This document shows, piece by piece, positions 22,016-32,551 of a stretch of 64,000 bases of DNA. Made by a program: the position numbers and the translations under genes. Source of the DNA: Sphingobacteriales bacterium 39-19 (GTDB lineage Bacteria > Bacteroidota > Bacteroidia > Chitinophagales > Chitinophagaceae); assembly GCA_001898465.1 (NCBI GenBank), contig MKTX01000015.1, forward strand, positions 227,412 to 291,411, written 5' to 3'. The notes below the pieces were generated by a model. It was not told the DNA's origin. It was given only the letters and a program-made list of their open reading frames with translations, and searched no databases. Numbering within the stretch: the stretch's first letter is position 1; each line of letters opens with the position of its first letter.

Positions 22016-22609
22016 TTATTTTCCCAGCTTCATCACTAAACTTACCCCGGTGGTATTGGCCAGTGGGCTATAGCCGGGTATAATGTGTAAACTAAGATCG
22101 TTACTTACATCAAAAGTTTTTAAGTGAGCATCTACAGCCGCATCGGCCACATTCACCCCCCAGGAAATAAGAAAATATAAAACGCAATAATCCATATTCT
22201 GCCGCACTGAATTCCTGAAATTACGTATCCGGTCGGGCTGGTCCTTTACGGTATAATATGGTTGCTTAATTTGGTAATCATTCGATGGGTCGCCATCGGT
22301 TGCCAGGCGGTAAGCATCCCTCGATTCAATATATTGTTTTTTGTTTCTAAAAAATAAAGCAGATGTGGTACCCAACAGGCCGTACACGATGGGCACTTTC
22401 CATATTTTTTTGTTGGTTATTTGTCCCCAGCCGGGTAAAATGGCAGAACGTATGATTGCCTTTTTAGGATTATAATGCTTTGCGGTATCAACTATGGTAA
22501 AGGTATTTTTTTTTGCACCCGGTTTCACTGCCATACTATCCTTTACCTGTGCACATAGCATACCGGGGAATCCGGCCAGGAATAGTATCATCACATATGG
22601 CTTCCACAT
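22016..22609 (-). CDS. DUF5683-like membrane-associated protein
   Basis: AIIRSAILPGWGQITNKKIWKVPIVYG motif; located between parB and dapB. Confidence 0.7.
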   Translation of the reverse strand: MWKPYVMILFLAGFPGMLCAQVKDSMAVKPGAKKNTFTIVDTAKHYNPKKAIIRSAILPGWGQITNKKIWKVPIVYGLLGTTSALFFRNKKQYIESRDAYRLATDGDPSNDYQIKQPYYTVKDQPDRIRNFRNSVRQNMDYCVLYFLISWGVNVADAAVDAHLKTFDVSNDLSLHIIPGYSPLANTTGVSLVMKLGK

Positions 22610-23523
22610 TAGCTTACCTCTATATTCAGTTTTTCTAAAAGTTGGTTAAGTTCTTCCAGGCTATAATATTCCAGGGTTATACTTCCCTTCCCTGCTTTGT
22701 TATGGGTCATTTTTACCCGGGTATTAAACCGGGAGGCTAATTTATCTTCTATTTTTTTAAATGCTGAGGGAATGGGTGATTTTGTAGTGTTTTTAACAGG
22801 ATCACGGGGTGCATATATTTTGCGAACCAGTTCTTCTGTTTGCCTTACAGATAAACCTTTTGATTTTATTTCGGAGAAAATATATAACTGTTTATCCACT
22901 GCATCTACATTCACCAGGGCTCTTGCATGGCCCATACTGATTACGCCATTGCGAACGGCTACCTGTATATCGGGGGGCAATTTTAAAAGGCGGATATAAT
23001 TGGTTACCGTACTTCTTTCTTTGCCCATGCGTTCTGCCACTTGCTCTTGTGTATAATCCAGCTCTTCCATCATACGCCGGTAACTCAATCCTATTTCAAT
23101 GGCATTCAGGTTTTCTCTTTGCAGGTTTTCCAGCAATGCCAGTTCAAGCAACTGGTTATCGTTGGCTTCCCGGATATATACAGGCAGGTCTTTTAGCCCG
23201 GCAATTTTTGCGGCCCGGTACCTGCGTTCTCCTGCAATAATGCGGTACCGGCCATTCGGCATTACTGCTACTGTAACCGGCTGAATGATATTATGCAGTT
23301 TTATGGAGGCCGCCAGTTCACTTAAAGCAGTTTCATCAAAATCTTTACGGGGTTGGTTGGGGTTTGCTTCTATTTTATCAATAGCTACCCGCTGGCTATG
23401 GGCCGTTTTTTCTACTACTTCGTTTTTTAAATTTCCTTCAGTCGTTTTCAGGTCGCTGTTTATATTTTGCAAAAGGCTCCTGATTCCTTTTCCTAAAGCA
23501 TCTTTTTTATTTGGCTGTGTCAT
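22609..23523 (-). CDS. parB: ParB/RepB/Spo0J partition protein
   Basis: IEANPNQPRKDFDE, RYRIIAGERRYRAAKIAG, LLENLQRENLNAIE. Confidence 0.95.
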   Translation of the reverse strand: MTQPNKKDALGKGIRSLLQNINSDLKTTEGNLKNEVVEKTAHSQRVAIDKIEANPNQPRKDFDETALSELAASIKLHNIIQPVTVAVMPNGRYRIIAGERRYRAAKIAGLKDLPVYIREANDNQLLELALLENLQRENLNAIEIGLSYRRMMEELDYTQEQVAERMGKERSTVTNYIRLLKLPPDIQVAVRNGVISMGHARALVNVDAVDKQLYIFSEIKSKGLSVRQTEELVRKIYAPRDPVKNTTKSPIPSAFKKIEDKLASRFNTRVKMTHNKAGKGSITLEYYSLEELNQLLEKLNIEVS

Positions 23524-23558
23524 GATGATCGAGTGTATGCCCTGTTTGTAAAAGGGCG

Positions 23559-24359
23559 TTAGGTCATTATTTTATCTTCCTGGTTTATTTTAGTAAGATT
23601 ATTTTTTTGTAAAATTTCTTTGGCTAAGTTCAGGTAGTTAATAGCGCCTTTACTATCTGCATCGTACAGGATTACAGGTTTTCCAAAGCTGGGCGCTTCA
23701 CTTAACCTGGTATTGCGATGAATAATACTGCTGAATACCATATCTTCAAAATGCCTGCGTACTTCACTTACCACCTGGTTGCACAATCTTAAGCGGCCAT
23801 CGTACATCGTCATTAAAATCCCTTCAATTTGTAATGATGTGTTTAACCTGCTTTGTACAATTTTTACGGTATTGAGTAATTTACCCAGGCCTTCCAATGC
23901 AAAAAATTCTGTTTGTACTGGAACTACTACACTGTCTGCAGCTACTAATGCATTTACGGTAATAAGGCCCAGGGAAGGAGAGCAATCAATTACAATGAAA
24001 TCATATTCATCTTTTACGGGTTCAATAATTTTTTTTAATACGGTTTCCCTGTTGGGGTAATTGATCATTTCTATTTCGGCACCTACCAGGTCAATATGCG
24101 AAGGGATAAGGTCTAAATGCGGAATGGCTGTTTTTAAAATCACTTTTTTGGCTTCCGCTTCATTCACCATGCAGTCGTACAGGCTTTTGGTGATATTATG
24201 CAGATCGAAACCCACGCCCGTAGTACTGTTGGCCTGGGGGTCGGCATCTACCAGCAATGTTTTATATTCTAAAACGGCAAAACTGGCGGCCAGGTTTATC
24301 GCTGTAGTGGTTTTACCTACTCCTCCTTTTTGATTTGCAATTCCAATGATTCTTGCCAT
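23559..24359 (-). CDS. parA: ParA/Soj ATPase
   Basis: IIGIANQKGGVGKTTTAINLAA, LLVDADPQANSTTG. Confidence 0.96.
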   Translation of the reverse strand: MARIIGIANQKGGVGKTTTAINLAASFAVLEYKTLLVDADPQANSTTGVGFDLHNITKSLYDCMVNEAEAKKVILKTAIPHLDLIPSHIDLVGAEIEMINYPNRETVLKKIIEPVKDEYDFIVIDCSPSLGLITVNALVAADSVVVPVQTEFFALEGLGKLLNTVKIVQSRLNTSLQIEGILMTMYDGRLRLCNQVVSEVRRHFEDMVFSSIIHRNTRLSEAPSFGKPVILYDADSKGAINYLNLAKEILQKNNLTKINQEDKIMT

Positions 24360-24609
24360 AATTGTTGCCTGTTTTTTCTGTTTTGCCCGGCCAGGCTGCT
24401 TATACTAATATTTTGTAATGCGAAAAATAAAAAACACTTTCTACGGGTTTTTAGTTTCAGCCGGGCAAATTTAACCATTCGGGCTAAATAATAAGGGAGC
24501 CCGGCACTATATTTTGAAAATGCTTTTCTTTCCCCGGAAACAAGCTTTGTAACCGGGTGAAAATGAGCTCACCCTCAATTTAGTATATTTGATACCTTAT
24601 TTTATAAAT

Positions 24610-25860
24610 ATGAGAACACCTGCGGGAGTCGCAATTATTATTTTAATCATGCTGGCGCTTGATTTTTATGTTTTCCAGGCGGTACGTACCATTAGTCAAA
24701 ACGCAACATCTAAAACCAGGTTCATTCTTTTTTCCATTTACTGGGGCATTAGTATTTTGTCTGTACTGGGGTTTCTTTTTTTTGTTTTTACTGATAGTCC
24801 TTTTCTGGGTAAAAGGTTTCGTACCTATCTTTTTGCCAGTATAACGGGCATCGTGTTTGCAAAAATGATCGCTATCATTTTCTTTATTGCCGATGATATC
24901 CGCAGGGCCATTCAATGGATTGCCTCCAAAATATTTTTAAGCAGGCAGGAAGGAGAAATATTCCAGGCTACTCCTATTGCCCGTTCTGCTTTTTTAAGCT
25001 GGATGGGTATGGCTGCGGGAACTGTGTTATTTGGAAGCCTGCTGCAGGGCTTTTCAAATAAATACAATTACCATGTGCGGAAAGTGAAACTTCATTTTCC
25101 AAACCTGCCCAAAAATTTCCGGGGATTAAAAATTGTGCAGATTTCTGATATTCACAGCGGGAGCTTTACCAATAAAAAAGAAGTGGAACATGGCGTTTCA
25201 TTGGTAATGGAACAGCAGGCAGATCTTATTTTATTTACCGGTGACCTGGTAAACGACCGGGCCGAGGAAATGGATGAGTATAAAGAAGTATTTAATAAAA
25301 TACAGGCACCGCTGGGCGTATTCTCTACCCTGGGCAATCATGATTATGGCGATTATGTATCCTGGCCAATAAAAGGTATGACCAAAGCAGAAAATCTTGA
25401 ATTGGTAAAGAAAGCACATGCTGATATGGGTTGGCGATTATTAATGAATGAGCATATAGCCATTGAAAAAAATGGAGAAAGTTTTGCATTGATTGGAATT
25501 GAAAACTGGAGTGCCAAAGCCCGTTTCCCCAAGCATGGCCGTTTGGACCTGGCCTATCCCGGCGCAGAAAAATATCCGTTTAAAATTTTAATGAGTCACG
25601 ATCCCAGCCACTGGGATGCCGAAGTAAGGCCACAGTATAGTGATATAGATCTTACGCTCAGCGGCCATACACATGGAATGCAATTTGGGGTAGAAATACC
25701 GGGTTTTAAATGGAGCCCCATTCAATATGTGTATAAGCAATGGGCCGGCTTGTACGAAAGTGAAAATCAAAAATTATATGTAAACCGGGGATTTGGGTTT
25801 ATTGGTTATCCCGGCAGGGTAGGCATTATGCCTGAAATCACTGTATTTGAACTGGTATAA
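24610..25860 (+). CDS. Membrane metallophosphoesterase
   Basis: N-terminal TM segments; ISDIHSGS, FTGDLVNDR, GNHDYGD, LSGHTHGMQFG. Confidence 0.9.
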   Translation: MRTPAGVAIIILIMLALDFYVFQAVRTISQNATSKTRFILFSIYWGISILSVLGFLFFVFTDSPFLGKRFRTYLFASITGIVFAKMIAIIFFIADDIRRAIQWIASKIFLSRQEGEIFQATPIARSAFLSWMGMAAGTVLFGSLLQGFSNKYNYHVRKVKLHFPNLPKNFRGLKIVQISDIHSGSFTNKKEVEHGVSLVMEQQADLILFTGDLVNDRAEEMDEYKEVFNKIQAPLGVFSTLGNHDYGDYVSWPIKGMTKAENLELVKKAHADMGWRLLMNEHIAIEKNGESFALIGIENWSAKARFPKHGRLDLAYPGAEKYPFKILMSHDPSHWDAEVRPQYSDIDLTLSGHTHGMQFGVEIPGFKWSPIQYVYKQWAGLYESENQKLYVNRGFGFIGYPGRVGIMPEITVFELV

Positions 25861-25912
25861 ATTTAATAAAGGGAATCCTATTGACCAATTTAATCATGAT
25901 TAGAATGATACT

Positions 25913-26488
25913 ATGAACAATCAAATAAAAATAACAGCTGCCAGGCACCCTGATATTCCTGCAGTACTTGTATTGCAAAGCAAATACCTGGTAACAAATA
26001 TGAATGAAGAAGAAAAAAAACAGGGCTTTGTTACCACGCCGTTTACGGCAGAACAACTTAAAAAAGTAATTGACCTGGATGGATTATTTGTAGCCAAAAC
26101 CGATGAAAGGGTAGTGGGCTATGCATTTGGTGCCGGCTGGGATTATTTTGAGCAATGGCCAATTTTTCCATTTATGACAAACCGGTTTATAGAACTTCCT
26201 CCTTTTAAAGGAATACAAATTACAGGTGCCAACAGCTTTCAATACGGCCCCGTATGTATTGAAACGGAATTCAGAGGTAGTGGCCTGCTGAATCATTTAT
26301 TTGAAGCGATGAGGCTGGGCTTGCGGGAGCGGTTTCCCATAAGTGTAACCTTTATTAATAAAATAAATGAAAGATCTGTACAGGCGCATACCCGCAAATT
26401 AGATTGGGAAATAATTGATGAATTTTCTTTCAACAATAATCATTATTTCATGCTGGCTTTTGATATGCATCATTCTGTACTGAAATAA
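25913..26488 (+). CDS. GNAT-like N-acetyltransferase
   Basis: GPVCIETEFRGSGLLNHLFEAMR motif A-like; overall GNAT size. Confidence 0.65.
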   Translation: MNNQIKITAARHPDIPAVLVLQSKYLVTNMNEEEKKQGFVTTPFTAEQLKKVIDLDGLFVAKTDERVVGYAFGAGWDYFEQWPIFPFMTNRFIELPPFKGIQITGANSFQYGPVCIETEFRGSGLLNHLFEAMRLGLRERFPISVTFINKINERSVQAHTRKLDWEIIDEFSFNNNHYFMLAFDMHHSVLK

Positions 26489-26492
26489 AGGA

Positions 26493-27761
26493 TTATTCAA
26501 AATCGGGGTACAATAAATATTTTTTACGAATCATTTTATATTCATCTAATTCCGGCTGCCAGCTCTTGCGTATTTCTACTTCTGTTTTTCCATCTTTTAC
26601 CTGTTGTTGTAAACGATCATTACCGGCCAGCTTATTTATAAAATTATTTTTCAGGAAAAAACTGTCTTTGCCCGGGAAAAGTTTATATGCTTCCAGCAAA
26701 TATTTTAATTGAATTTTCCCGGCCAGTTCTTTACGTATCTCTTCGGGGCTTCCATCAATAAACCAGCCATAGCATTTTTGATAAAAACATTTACTGTTTT
26801 TGGCGCCCGCATTGGGCATCGGGGTAAATGAATATAAGTTCCCGGGAAGTGAAGGGTGTCCAAAAACCTGGAAGGGGTGATCGGTGCCCCGGCCTTCGCT
26901 TAAAACGGTACCTTCAAAAAAGCAGGTGGAAGGATACAGGTAAATACTTTGCATATTTTTTAAATTGGGCGAAGGCATCACGGGCAGTATATATTTACTG
27001 CTATGGGTATAGTTATTACATTTAATTATCTGTACATGAAATGCTGTGTCTGCAGTAGGGGTGGTTGTTTTATTATAGGCATTTATGGCATTGGCTTTAT
27101 CGCTTAGCCAGTTTTCGCCTGCCATCATCAGTGCATATTCACCCATCGTTAAGCCATATACAATGGGAATGGGCTGGCGGCCTACAAAACTTTGAAATTT
27201 TTTATCGAGTACCGGCCCATCCACATAAAATCCATTAGGGTTTGGCCTGTCGAGAATTAATAAAGGTTTGTGATTTTCGAGGCAGGCTTCCAGCACATAT
27301 TCAAGCGAAGAGATAAATGTATAAAAACGTACACCCACATCCTGGATATCAAAAACCAGTATATCAATATCTGCAAGATCTGCTGCAGTAGGCTTTTTAT
27401 GATTGCCATATAAACTAATAATGGGAATTCCTGTTTTTGCATCCAGGTCGTTTGCAACTTTTTCACCGGCATCTGCGGCGCCTCTAAATCCATGTTCGGG
27501 GCCAAATATTTTTACGATACGGATGCCATAGGTTCTTAAGGTATCCACTAAATGCGAATTGCCCACCAGGCTGGTTTGATTGGCAAATATGCCAATTTTT
27601 TTATTTTTTAACAGGGGCAGGTACACGGCCATCCGTTCGGCGCCGGGCTGTATTTGGGAATGTTCAGATGCTGCCAGGGGCCTGGTTTGGCTGCAGCCCG
27701 GTAAAGCGGATAAAGCAATGCTGGCGAATAAAATAAACCTTTTCATAACACTAAGTTGCAT
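26493..27761 (-). CDS. DUF1343 / NamZ-like exo-beta-N-acetylmuramidase
   Basis: GIFANQTSLVG, IFGPEHGFRGAADAGE, DIQDVGVRFYTFISSL, RPNP; lipoprotein-like signal. Confidence 0.85.
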   Translation of the reverse strand: MQLSVMKRFILFASIALSALPGCSQTRPLAASEHSQIQPGAERMAVYLPLLKNKKIGIFANQTSLVGNSHLVDTLRTYGIRIVKIFGPEHGFRGAADAGEKVANDLDAKTGIPIISLYGNHKKPTAADLADIDILVFDIQDVGVRFYTFISSLEYVLEACLENHKPLLILDRPNPNGFYVDGPVLDKKFQSFVGRQPIPIVYGLTMGEYALMMAGENWLSDKANAINAYNKTTTPTADTAFHVQIIKCNNYTHSSKYILPVMPSPNLKNMQSIYLYPSTCFFEGTVLSEGRGTDHPFQVFGHPSLPGNLYSFTPMPNAGAKNSKCFYQKCYGWFIDGSPEEIRKELAGKIQLKYLLEAYKLFPGKDSFFLKNNFINKLAGNDRLQQQVKDGKTEVEIRKSWQPELDEYKMIRKKYLLYPDFE

Positions 27762-27870
27762 AAAAGTTTTGAAAGCATTTAGGCATTTATCATTTACTTT
27801 GTAATCTTTGCAAATATTTATTTATTCATTTTATTCCTGCTATACAATGCAGGAAGTACAAATTAACATT

Positions 27871-28299
27871 ATGGCACAAGTAAAAAATGGCGACAAAGTA
27901 AGAGTACATTATACCGGTAAATTAGTAAGCGGCGAACAATTTGATTCTTCTGCAGGGCGTGAACCATTAGAATTTGTAGTGGGTGCGGGGCAAATGATAA
28001 AAGGATTTGATGCAGCCTTGCCGGGCATGGCCGTAGGAGATAAAAAAGTGGTAAATATTCCTGCTGCGGAAGCATATGGTGAAAAAGATGATAATGCCAT
28101 CATTGAATTTCCAAAAGAAAATGTTCCGGCCGATATGAAACTGGAACCAGGCATGCAATTGAACCTTACCAACCAGCATGGGCAGCCTTTTCCTGTAACC
28201 GTATCAGAAATTAAAGAGGATGTGGTGATCCTGGATGCCAATCATTTTTTAGCAGGCAAAGAACTGGTTTTTGATATTGAATTAGTAGAGATCGTTTAA
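27871..28299 (+). CDS. SlyD-like FKBP-type peptidyl-prolyl isomerase
   Basis: VRVHYTGKLVSGEQFDSS...GAGQMIKGFDAALPGM, NHFLAGKELVFDIELVEI; ATG at 27871. Confidence 0.93.
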   Translation: MAQVKNGDKVRVHYTGKLVSGEQFDSSAGREPLEFVVGAGQMIKGFDAALPGMAVGDKKVVNIPAAEAYGEKDDNAIIEFPKENVPADMKLEPGMQLNLTNQHGQPFPVTVSEIKEDVVILDANHFLAGKELVFDIELVEIV

Positions 28300-28319
28300 T
28301 TTTTTAAAAAAATATAAAG

Positions 28320-29576
28320 ATGGATTTTCACATTAACCGGGCTAGCCTGGCAGAGCGCTTTATGCGGTATGTACAAATAGACACACAAAGTGATCCTGAA
28401 AGTGAAACATTTCCCACCACGGAAAAGCAAAAAGACCTGAGCCGGTTATTGGCACAGGAATTAAAAGACATGGGCGTTAGCCGGGTGGAGACCGATGCAT
28501 TTGGCTATGTATATGCCACCCTGCCTGCCACCAGTTCTAAAACAGCGGTGATCCCTATTTGTTTTTGTGCACATGTAGATACAGCGCCAGATTGCAGTGG
28601 TACCCATGTAAAACCCATCTTGCATAAAAATTATGATGGGAAAGATATTATTCTGCCCGATGACAAAAGCCAGGTTTTGAGTGTAAAAGATGCGCCCTAT
28701 TTACTTACACAAATAGGAAAAGATATTATTACGGCAAGTGGCAACACGTTATTGGGTGCCGATGATAAAAGCGGCGTGGCCATTATCATGGAAATGGCAG
28801 CCTTTTTATTGCAAAATAAAAATATACCGCATGGCGAAATAAAAATTGTGTTTACACCCGATGAAGAAGTAGGGAAAGGAACAGCTAAAATAGATATGCA
28901 AAAAGCAGGCGCACCCTTTGGCTATACTTTAGATGGCGGAGAAGCCGGCAGCCTGGAAGAAGAAACCTTTAGCGCTGATGCGGCTACCATTACGGTACAT
29001 GGAATTATTGCACATCCCGGCTATGCAAAAAATACACTTGTGAATGCCATGAAAATAGCCGGAGAAATACTGGCAGCCTTACCTAAAAATGAATGGAGTC
29101 CCGAAACTACGGATGGCATGCAGGGATTTGTTCATCCTGTTTCACTAAACGGTATGGCAGAAAAAACAACGATTGGTTTTATTGTGCGTGATTTTAAAAC
29201 GGCAGAACTAGCCAATCATCATGCCAGGCTAAAGGAAATAGCAGAAAAAGTGGTGGCCGGTTTCAAAGGTGCCAAAATGGAATATACCATTCATGAGCAA
29301 TACCGGAATATGAAAGATATTTTACAACAACATCCGCAAGTAGTGGCCTATGCTGCTGAAGCCATAAAACGGGCGGGGTTAACGGTAAAGATGGAGAGCA
29401 TAAGGGGTGGAACCGATGGCAGCAGGCTAAGCTATATGGGAATGCCCTGCCCCAATATTTTTACAGGGATGCAAAATATTCATAGCAAGTTAGAATGGAT
29501 TAGCGTTTATGATATGGCCAAATCGGTAGAAACTTTGATTCATTTAAGTATGATCTGGGAAGAAAAGAACATGTAA
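28320..29576 (+). CDS. pepT: Peptidase T
   Basis: AHVDTAPDCSGTHVKP, TLLGADDKSGVAIIMEM, FTPDEEVGKG, RGGTDGSRLSYMGMPCPNIFTG. Confidence 0.95.
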   Translation: MDFHINRASLAERFMRYVQIDTQSDPESETFPTTEKQKDLSRLLAQELKDMGVSRVETDAFGYVYATLPATSSKTAVIPICFCAHVDTAPDCSGTHVKPILHKNYDGKDIILPDDKSQVLSVKDAPYLLTQIGKDIITASGNTLLGADDKSGVAIIMEMAAFLLQNKNIPHGEIKIVFTPDEEVGKGTAKIDMQKAGAPFGYTLDGGEAGSLEEETFSADAATITVHGIIAHPGYAKNTLVNAMKIAGEILAALPKNEWSPETTDGMQGFVHPVSLNGMAEKTTIGFIVRDFKTAELANHHARLKEIAEKVVAGFKGAKMEYTIHEQYRNMKDILQQHPQVVAYAAEAIKRAGLTVKMESIRGGTDGSRLSYMGMPCPNIFTGMQNIHSKLEWISVYDMAKSVETLIHLSMIWEEKNM

Positions 29577-29737
29577 AAAATTCATATCAAAACTTTTGAT
29601 ACTTTGTCTAAAAATCCATTTCATATTGTTTGATATTATTTAAAGAAATCAAAGGAAATGTTCCATCTAAAGGCATTGTTTAATTTATAAAAAAATTATA
29701 TTCACACAGAATATTTCTTTCTCTTTGGACGGTGTCT

Positions 29738-30061
29738 TCACCGACCGGAACGTAATTCTAAATATTTGATTAATGAAATATACCCCGGAAAATGCCTATG
29801 GAATCCTGAAGAATCTAAATATACTTCTAAGTTATTGCAATTCTTTAAGGCCTCCATTTGTGTAAGCAATGGAAGATTTACATTTTTTGCATTTTGCGAC
29901 CATTGCCTAAAAATACTTATTTCATTTTCTGTGAGTGTTGATTTATCTAACCAAAAGCGGGTTATCATTACTGCTCCCGCAAATACATCGGTACGAAATG
30001 CGATGCAATTTTTATATATTCCATCTATTTTGTTATTTATATGGAAAATATTTGTTTTCAA
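29738..30061 (-). CDS. Short hypothetical protein, possibly a fragment of a tandemly duplicated gene
   Basis: 107-aa ORF ending LIKYLELRSGR; its terminal DNA recurs as a 20-bp direct repeat at 30096-30115. Confidence 0.35.
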   Translation of the reverse strand: MKTNIFHINNKIDGIYKNCIAFRTDVFAGAVMITRFWLDKSTLTENEISIFRQWSQNAKNVNLPLLTQMEALKNCNNLEVYLDSSGFHRHFPGYISLIKYLELRSGR

Positions 30062-30290
30062 TTTGCAGTCAATATACCAGTCGGCATAATAATCAACCGA
30101 AACGTAATTCTAAATGTCTATAAACCCAATTTTGAAGGTACCTGAAAATTTATGTTCTACAGCTTAATACGCAAAGGAAGAAGCGCAAAGGCTACAAATC
30201 AAAGAACATGAGATTCTCTTGTAGTAGCGTAAAATATCCTTGTACTACAACATCAAAAAAATATTATCTTGCGCTTTAAAAAAAATAATT

Positions 30291-31214
30291 ATGGCATTTT
30301 TACAATACTGGTGGTTATTCCTGCTGATCATTGGTTTTTTTAGCTGCTTTGTTACCATTAGCCAGGGTTTCATTGGCGTAGTTACCATGTTTGGTAAATA
30401 CCAGCGCATATTAAGGCCCGGGCTGAATTTTAAAATTCCGTTCCTGGAACAGATTTATAAAAAAATCAGTATCCAAAACCGTTCGGTAGAGCTGGAATTC
30501 CAGGCGGTAACGATTGACCAGGCAAATGTGTATTTTAAATCGATGCTTTTATATTCGGTACAGAATGAAACCCCCGAAACGATACAAAAAGTAGCTTTTA
30601 AATTCATCAGCGACCGGGATTTGATGCAGGCGCTGGTACGTACTATTGAAGGGAATATCCGAGCCTTTGTGGCAACCAAAAAACAATCAGAAATTTTAGC
30701 TTTACGTAGAGATATTGTAGAGTTTGTAAAAGAACATGTAGATCTTTCTTTAGAAGACTGGGGTTATCACCTGCAGGATTTGCAGATCAATGACATTACA
30801 TTTGACCAGGCAATTATAGATAGTATGAGTAAAGTTGTGGCCAGTAATAACCTGAAAGCCGCTGCCGAAAATGAAGGGCAGGCTTTGCTTATCACCAAAA
30901 CAAAAGCAGCTGAGGCCGAAGGAAACTCCATTAAAATTGCTGCCGAAGCAGAAAGGCAAGCCGCCCAGCTAAGAGGGCAGGGGGTTGCCTTATTCAGAGA
31001 AGAAGTGGCAAAAGGAATGAGCCAGGCTGCAGCCGAAATGAAACAGGCCAACCTGGATACCAATGTAATTTTATTTAGCATGTGGACCGAAGCCATTAAA
31101 AACTTTGCAGAATATGGCAAAGGAAATGTGATCTTTTTAGATGGTAGCAGCGATGGTATGGAAAAAACCATGCGCCAGATTATGGCTATGCAACAAATGG
31201 AAGTGAAGCCCTGA
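30291..31214 (+). CDS. SPFH/band 7 domain membrane protein
   Basis: N-terminal TM, GFIGVVTMFGKYQRILRPGLNFKIPF, coiled-coil AAEAEGNSIKIAAEAERQAAQ. Confidence 0.9.
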   Translation: MAFLQYWWLFLLIIGFFSCFVTISQGFIGVVTMFGKYQRILRPGLNFKIPFLEQIYKKISIQNRSVELEFQAVTIDQANVYFKSMLLYSVQNETPETIQKVAFKFISDRDLMQALVRTIEGNIRAFVATKKQSEILALRRDIVEFVKEHVDLSLEDWGYHLQDLQINDITFDQAIIDSMSKVVASNNLKAAAENEGQALLITKTKAAEAEGNSIKIAAEAERQAAQLRGQGVALFREEVAKGMSQAAAEMKQANLDTNVILFSMWTEAIKNFAEYGKGNVIFLDGSSDGMEKTMRQIMAMQQMEVKP

Positions 31215-31235
31215 TTAAAAACAATAATCAAATAA

Positions 31236-31261
31236 AAAGCCGGCTATTGCCGGTTTTTTTA
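31236..31261 (+). terminator. Rho-independent-type terminator
   Basis: CCGGC-TATT-GCCGG followed by TTTTTTT. Confidence 0.65.
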
Positions 31262-31430
31262 TAAAACTTATTCACGGGTGTTTATAAAATATCAGGTACC
31301 CCTGCTAAGATTAACAAATTATTGGGCAGCGATACCCCAATCATTTATTTTATTGCATGCATTGTAAAGCGCATTAACTAAATTGCGGCATCAAAAATCT
31401 GGTTTTAAAAATTACCTTAAGTAAAATTTT

Positions 31431-32117
31431 ATGTTTGATATTTTTTTGCAGGTGGATACGGTGGGCCGCACGATGTCGGCAGCCGGCGAAGTAACAAAAA
31501 CAGAATCGGTATGGAGTATGCTGGGTAAAGGCGGGCCCTTAATGATCCCTTTGTTTATTTTATTTGCCCTGGCTGTTTTCTTTTTTATTGAACGTCTGCT
31601 GGTAATAAAAAAGGCATCGAAGGTGGATGATAATTTTATGAACATCATAAAAGACCATATTATCAATGGCAATGTTTCGGCGGCACGCAGCCTGGCCAAA
31701 AACACAAATAACCCGGTTGCCAAAATGATTGATAAAGGCATTCAGCGTATTGGTAAACCCATTGATGCAATTGAAAAAAGCATGGAAAATGTGGGAAAAC
31801 TGGAACTGTATAAAATGGATAAAAACCTGGGGATATTGGCCGTGATAGCACGTATTGCCCCCTTATTTGGTTTTGTGGGTACCATTGTGGGCCTGGTTAT
31901 TTTATTGAAAGATTTTGCAACCATATCTAACCCGTCTATCAGCCAAATTGCAGATGCGATGTATATCAAACTTATTACCTCAGCTACCGGCCTTATCATT
32001 GGTATGCTGTCTTACCTCGGGTATAGTTATTTAGATACCCAGGTAAACCGGGTAAGCAACCGCATGGAAGTAGCCAACAGTGAGTTTATCGATATTTTGC
32101 AGGAACCCACCCGCTAG
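31431..32117 (+). CDS. MotA/TolQ/ExbB proton channel family protein
   Basis: LGILAVIARIAPLFGFVGTIVGLVILLKDF; three TM segments. Confidence 0.9.
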   Translation: MFDIFLQVDTVGRTMSAAGEVTKTESVWSMLGKGGPLMIPLFILFALAVFFFIERLLVIKKASKVDDNFMNIIKDHIINGNVSAARSLAKNTNNPVAKMIDKGIQRIGKPIDAIEKSMENVGKLELYKMDKNLGILAVIARIAPLFGFVGTIVGLVILLKDFATISNPSISQIADAMYIKLITSATGLIIGMLSYLGYSYLDTQVNRVSNRMEVANSEFIDILQEPTR

Positions 32118-32143
32118 TATGCGGCAACTTTAATATTAAAATC

Positions 32144-32551
32144 ATGTCTTTAAGAAATAATAAATTCAGATCAGAACATTCAGAGCTCGACACCGGGCCG
32201 CTGAATGATATCCTCTTTATTTTATTGATGTTCTTCTTAATGATCAGCACGCTGGCCAATCCTAATGTAATTAAAATGAGTGTACCCCGGGCAAAAAGCG
32301 ATACCAAACAAAAGCAAAGTGTGGTAGTGAGTGTAGATAAAGATAAAAATATGTATGTGGGCGAAAAAAGAATTGCGCCGGATTCTTTAGAAGCAGCCTT
32401 ACGCAAATACATCAACGAAGGCGATAGTATAAAACCCGCTGTTGTAATCAATGCCGATTCGCTTTCTCAATGGGGCGAAATTGTAAAAGTAATGAAAGTG
32501 GCCAGGAAATTAGGAGCTACCACTTCGGCTACTGTTTCGGGCTCCGATTAA
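32144..32551 (+). CDS. ExbD/TolR-family biopolymer transporter
   Basis: LNDILFILLMFFLMISTLANPNVIKMSVPRA; downstream of the ExbB-like gene. Confidence 0.9.
   Translation: MSLRNNKFRSEHSELDTGPLNDILFILLMFFLMISTLANPNVIKMSVPRAKSDTKQKQSVVVSVDKDKNMYVGEKRIAPDSLEAALRKYINEGDSIKPAVVINADSLSQWGEIVKVMKVARKLGATTSATVSGSD

Noticed and set aside
29766-30089. Plus-strand 107-aa ORF
   Set aside because: Overlaps the minus-strand ORF almost completely; no motif favours it and the duplicated tail reads better on the minus strand.
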